Shown here: positions 58,377 to 64,000 of the stretch, one piece after another | Numbering within the stretch: position 1 is the first letter of the stretch | How the letters are laid out: the number at the start of each line of letters is the position of its first letter | NCBI GenBank assembly: GCA_963693365.1 | Contig: CAVNZM010000003.1 | Location: 14,446,001 to 14,510,000, forward strand | Origin: Amoebidium appalachense | Taxonomy: Eukaryota; Ichthyosporea | DNA: 64,000 nt | Direction: 5' to 3' | Position numbers and translations under genes: made by a program | The notes under the pieces: model-generated | Told to the model about the DNA's origin: nothing | Seen by the model: only the letters and a program-made list of their open reading frames with translations | Databases searched by the model: none

Positions 58377-60181
58377 CTCCGGTTCCTCCTGGGTCCCCCA
58401 CCTTCCACTCGGCCTCGAGCAGCCCTGTGGACACCGATGCCCCCCTCACCACCGGTCCTATTCCTGGCTTCCATGCCCCTGTCCCGGCCTACAACACCTC
58501 CCCGGCCTCCACCCCCCTCAAGGACCCCCCCAAGCCCAACCTTCGTCGGTCTGCACGTCTCACCAAGCCTCCAACGGCACTGGTCAGCATCACAGCACCG
58601 ACCATCAACATTGACCAACTCCCCAAGGGCATTCAAAAGCTTTGCAACGGTCCCAACGGTGATGCCGTCATAGTTGCCCTCACCTCCGAGTACCAAGCCT
58701 TCATCACCAAGGATGTCTTCACCATCGTTGAACCCCCCCCTGATGCCAACATCATCAAGTTCAAGTGGATTGTGACTGAGAAAGTCCTCAACTCAGCCGG
58801 TGACACCAAGATCAAGGCTCGTGGTGTTGCAAAGGGCTTCACTCAAGTCTACGGTGTTGACTACGGTGACACCTCTTCCCCCGTGGTGATGTCCTCCTCC
58901 GTCCGTGCCCTCCTTGCCATCGGTGTGGACGGCAACCATGAGATTCATCAACTCGACGTCTCAACGGCCTTCCTCAACAGTCCTCTTCAAGAAGACATCT
59001 ACATTGAGCCACCACCTGGCTTCATCACCCCCGGCAACGAGCACAAGGTCTGGAAACTCAAGAAGGCACTCTACGGCCTCAAGCAAGCATCACTGGCCTG
59101 GTATGAGTACTTCGACAAGGTCCTCCTTGCTCACGGTCTCGAACGTCTCCGTTCAGATCCATGTGTCTACATCAAGACCTTCCCCAACGGTGACATCATC
59201 CTCACTGGCAACTATGTGGACGACGTCATCATCATCTGCACGGCCAACTCTTCCCACACCAAGGATCTAGTAGACCACATCATGAAGTCAGCTCTCTGCA
59301 AGGTCGACCTCCCCGACATCTTCCTCGGCACCCAGCTCATCCACACCCCCGGTCACCTCAAGCTGCTTCAACAGTCCTACATCAACGACATCGTCAGAGA
59401 CTTCAACCTCAACGATGCCCACCCCAAGGCTACCCCCATTCCCGTCGGCACCGTCATCACCATCAACGAGAACGACTCACCACCCATCAAGGTTCCATAC
59501 CGTGAACTACTCGGCCGTCTTTTGTGGGTTGCTCGTTGTTCCCGGCCCGACATCTCCTTTGCCATCGGCTACCTCGGTAGATTCAGTGCCAACCCCACCA
59601 AACTTGCATGGGAATGTCTGCTCCGTGTAGTTCGGTACCTCATCGGCACTTCCAACCTCGGCCTTCACTACGACAAGTCTGCATCCGACGACAACACACC
59701 CTTGCTGGAGTGTTATTCTGATGCCGACTTTGCCAACCGTGACTGCCCCAACACCCGTCGTTCAACCACCGGATACGTCATCTTCTTCAAGGGCATCCCC
59801 ATCACATGGTATTCGAAGCTGCAGTCCATCACGGCAACATCCACCACCGAGGCTGAGCTTCTGGCCATCAATGCTGCTGTTCAAAACGTCATCTGGCACC
59901 GTGATCTCCTCCGTGAACTCGGCTACCCGATGACCGACCCCACCCCCGTCTACTGTGACAACCAGTCCACCATTGCCCTCCTGCACACCAACAGCATCAA
60001 GCACCGGACCAAACACATTGCTGTCCGGTACCACAACACGAAGGACTACATCAAGAGTGGGGACTCGGATGTGGTCGTCACCTTAGTGTCCACCAAAGAC
60101 AACGTGGCCGACATCTTCACCAAGCCCCTGCCCGGGCCCTCCCACGAGCAGCACCGTGCTTCACTCAGTCTTCGTGACTGA
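58349..60181 (+). pseudogene. pol: Copia-B Pol, RT and RNase H part
   Basis: After the C-run shift comes a Pro-rich linker, then RT (FKWIVTEKVLNSAGDTKIKA, QLDVSTAFLNSPL, YGLKQASLAWYEYF, NYVDDVIII) and RNase H (YSDADFANRDCPNTRRSTTG, TSTTEAELLAINAA, YCDNQSTIALL, KHRTKHIAVRYHN), ending at TGA 60179-60181. The domains are complete and closely similar to Copia-A. Confidence 0.88.
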
Positions 60182-60182
60182 G

Positions 60183-60218
<36 letters not shown>

Positions 60219-60908
60219 TCATCTACAGTGGTCTTCAAGTAGGTTGGGGCCCCGGCCAGTGGTCTACACATCACCGTGTAGAGACACCTCCCAACGAAAG
60301 TCTACTGCTGTCTTCATCGATCTTCAGTGTGTGCATCTTCAGTGGGGACTTCTTCTCCACCATCCGTCGTTTATTTATATACCATCATATATATTGGTTT
60401 TCTTTTATATTCGACTTATATATCTGTCGAACTGGGATGGCGTCTCAGTATAAATAATTATCTATAGCCAATGCGTGCTGGTTGACTGCCAGTCTAAACC
60501 TAGTCCTCGGGGTGCTCATTCCCCGTGTCTTAACTGGTTGACCACCAGTCAGGCTATAAATCAGTCCACAAGATGTTCATGCCTTGTGTTTACCTGGGTG
60601 GTCCCCAGTATAAATCATTAGCCACCAACACATCACACATACACTAGTTGTTTTCTTCTATATATATTTATATATCGTCGTTGGCTACCGTCATGTTCCG
60701 AGTCTCCAGAGGCAACCGTCGTTGTGTGCTTCTTCCGTTTTGGTTTTCTTCCCCGGCTTGCAACTTCAAGTCTTCTCCATTGTCTTCTCGAGTGGGGAAA
60801 CTTGACTGTGATTTCACGGCACCTGCTTCTACAAGTGTGAGAGTATTGACATCAACAGTCACATCAACAAACTTCACGAGAACCCAACTTCCAACCCTTG
60901 AGTGGGGA
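60182..60908 (+). other. Copia-B 3' untranslated region
   Basis: A C run (60187-60215), then unique sequence with a duplicated motif around GGTTGACTGCCAGTCTAAACC and GGTTGACCACCAGTCAGGC (60480-60560). It ends TTGAGTGGGGA, a purine tract before the 3' LTR. No open frame of note. Confidence 0.6.
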
Positions 60909-61658
60909 TGTCATCTTCCCATGATTCATAACAAGACTTAGAAGTTGAGTTTTGTATTTGTTTATTAGTTTGTTGTAGTTTGTTTCCTTTTCCCTTTCCC
61001 TTTCTTCCTTTCTTTCTTTCTTTCCTTTCTGTTTCCGTGTACACAGATATCTTAGATCTCTGTACACATCGAGATATTTAGCTCGCGCACACGTATTGTC
61101 GTTTGTGTCAATATCTAAATATGTCATCCAATCAGATCTCGATTGTATTTTCCCAAATATAGTAACTTACATTCCTTTCCCATTCCTTTCCCACAACGTA
61201 GCATTGTGCTATGTTCTCCGACTATTAGGAATAATTATATTTAGACGTGTTATGATAAGAACATGTATAAATGTATGATGTGAACTAATAGTTACATAAG
61301 TGGTTTCATTTTGTTAAATGTCTCCGTGCTTTTATTAGAAGTTTCTTTTATTAGAGGATTGCATTTTATCTTTTATGTGTCGACAGACATTTCGATCGAT
61401 ATATTTTGCACTCATAGTTTTCGTCTTTCTGATTGGAAAAAAGAGTTTTCGTTCTTTTGATTGGTTTATCGATTTCACATTCCCAAGTATAAAAGGGACT
61501 TCATCTTGGAATAAATATCAAGCAGTCGTATTCATTTCCTATGGTTCCAGAAATCGTTCCACCTCTCCGGTTGTGTTTCTTCCGTGTGTCTCTGTGTTGT
61601 GTATAACATAACACCCATCTGTGCTCTCTGCTTCTCCGTTTACCCACACAAGATAACA
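60909..61658 (+). repeat. Copia-B 3' LTR (uninterrupted)
   Basis: 750 bp, TATAAAAG at 61488-61495. It preserves the empty TRIM target (CTATG, near 61208) and a 38-bp segment (near 61600-61640) missing from the 5' LTR. TATAC follows at 61659-61663. Confidence 0.92.
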
Positions 61659-61663
61659 TATAC

Positions 61664-62420
61664 CGTGTTTCTATGGCGGTTTGCGCATATCTCATCGATC
61701 GCATGCATGTCAGCTGGCATGCATTGATAGTGTTTGTGGCGTGTGTCATAGTGTGCATGTGCATCCACACACAACTAGCGTGTATACTTTATTCTTGGAA
61801 TATTAGCTCTCCGTCCAAGCACCCGCAATGTTCAAGATATGGGCCGTCATAATCTCTATTAAATACTGATATATGTATATCCGAAAAATCATTACATGAT
61901 CATTCTGTTACACCATACCGATGTTTTCCTTTCTTTACTAGTATTAACACTATAATATAAAAGTGATGATTAGAACCACTCTTTAAAAGCATACCACACC
62001 AGTCAACCTGTTTTGTTATGTACATAGATTATCCACTTTATATCAGTATATCCACCATATATCAACACCGATCAACCTATCAATACACAATCACTCAAAT
62101 GTATACCTACATACGGTTTATCCACATTGGTCGATCCTGTTCTGTTACACCATACATGAATATCTACATATGTATAAGTATATCTACACCCACACCCTGC
62201 TACAACATGGCCACGCATATCTATCCACTGTATATCCACACCACTTCACGTGGTCTGTTATATCACACAGTTACTATCTCAAATGCAAATACCCATCGAC
62301 ATAGACTCATATATGGTACATTACCCCAGAGCCGCCACGGATCAAATCCAAAAACGTGATATCCAAACAAGCCCAGCCATGCCAACTCCGTGCCGGTGAG
62401 TTTGGGCCAGGCGGCAAGCG
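61664..62420. other. AT-rich unique DNA right of the nest
   Basis: AT-rich sequence with loosely repeated TATCCAC and TGTTACACCATAC motifs (for example 61905-61918 and 62135-62148). No supportable gene. Confidence 0.4.

Positions 62421-64000
<1,580 letters not shown>

Larger units (their letters stand above)
39337..61658 (+). mobile_element. Copia-B: Ty1/copia element, outermost of the nest
   Basis: LTRs are at 39337-40622 (with a TRIM inserted) and 60909-61658. The target duplication TATAC is at 39332-39336 and 61659-61663. Without the nested gypsy element and TRIM it would be about 6.6 kb. The polyprotein is split by the gypsy insertion in gag and by a C-run frameshift. The LTRs differ by several substitutions and a 38-bp stretch missing from the 5' copy near 40605, so it is the oldest layer. 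It is related to Copia-A by its protein sequence. Confidence 0.93.

Overview
This window is nuclear DNA from an unidentified eukaryote, most likely a protist or alga. It has spliced genes with low-complexity introns, four LTR-retrotransposon families, a Helitron-type helicase remnant, and no prokaryotic gene organisation. Very long C, G, A and T homopolymers and (AC)n, (GT)n, (CT)n and (GA)n tracts fill introns and intergenic DNA. Most open frames in those tracts (poly-Pro, poly-Gly, His-Thr, Cys-Val) are not genes. I could not name the species.

Bases 1-38000 hold the 3' end of an unrecognised gene (X), then a cluster of five paralogous F-box-like/leucine-rich-repeat genes, called A to E here. 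Each full copy has a 52-nt exon 1 (17 codons plus one base), a low-complexity phase-1 intron, a long exon 2 of about 1.8 kb with the F-box-like segment and LRRs, a second low-complexity intron, and a last exon that adds only a few codons. A and B are on the minus strand; C, D and E are on the plus strand; B and C diverge from a shared promoter region. A is a truncated duplicate of B, made by a 4.2-kb head-to-tail duplication (684-4920 and 4921-9135). B and D are clear pseudogenes. C and E each carry one single-base frameshift in exon 2, so they are either very young pseudogenes or hit by consensus errors. A Helitron-like helicase fragment lies at 24.35-24.76 kb between D and E.

Retroelements dominate the rest. 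A solo Copia-A LTR sits in intron 1 of gene E, flush with the splice acceptor. A recent complete Copia-C element (31125-37012) sits in intron 2 of gene E. Its Gag start codon lies inside the LTR, and its primer-binding site, complementary to the initiator tRNA-Met anticodon arm, lies inside the Gag reading frame. From 39337 to 61658 there is a nested stack: Copia-B contains a Ty3/gypsy chromovirus (41193-56289), which contains Copia-A (42405-49128). The 5' LTR of Copia-B also holds a 569-bp TRIM-like miniature element. Each insertion has TG...CA ends and a 5-bp target duplication (TATAC, ACAAG, GACGG, CTATG; CCCCC for Copia-C; GTCTC for the solo LTR). LTR divergence falls inward, matching the nesting order.

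The right end (61664-64000) is AT-rich unique DNA followed by GA-, G-, GT- and C-rich low-complexity sequence with no supportable gene. Many reading-frame breaks in this window fall at G or C runs, so homopolymer consensus error must be excluded before calling them mutations.
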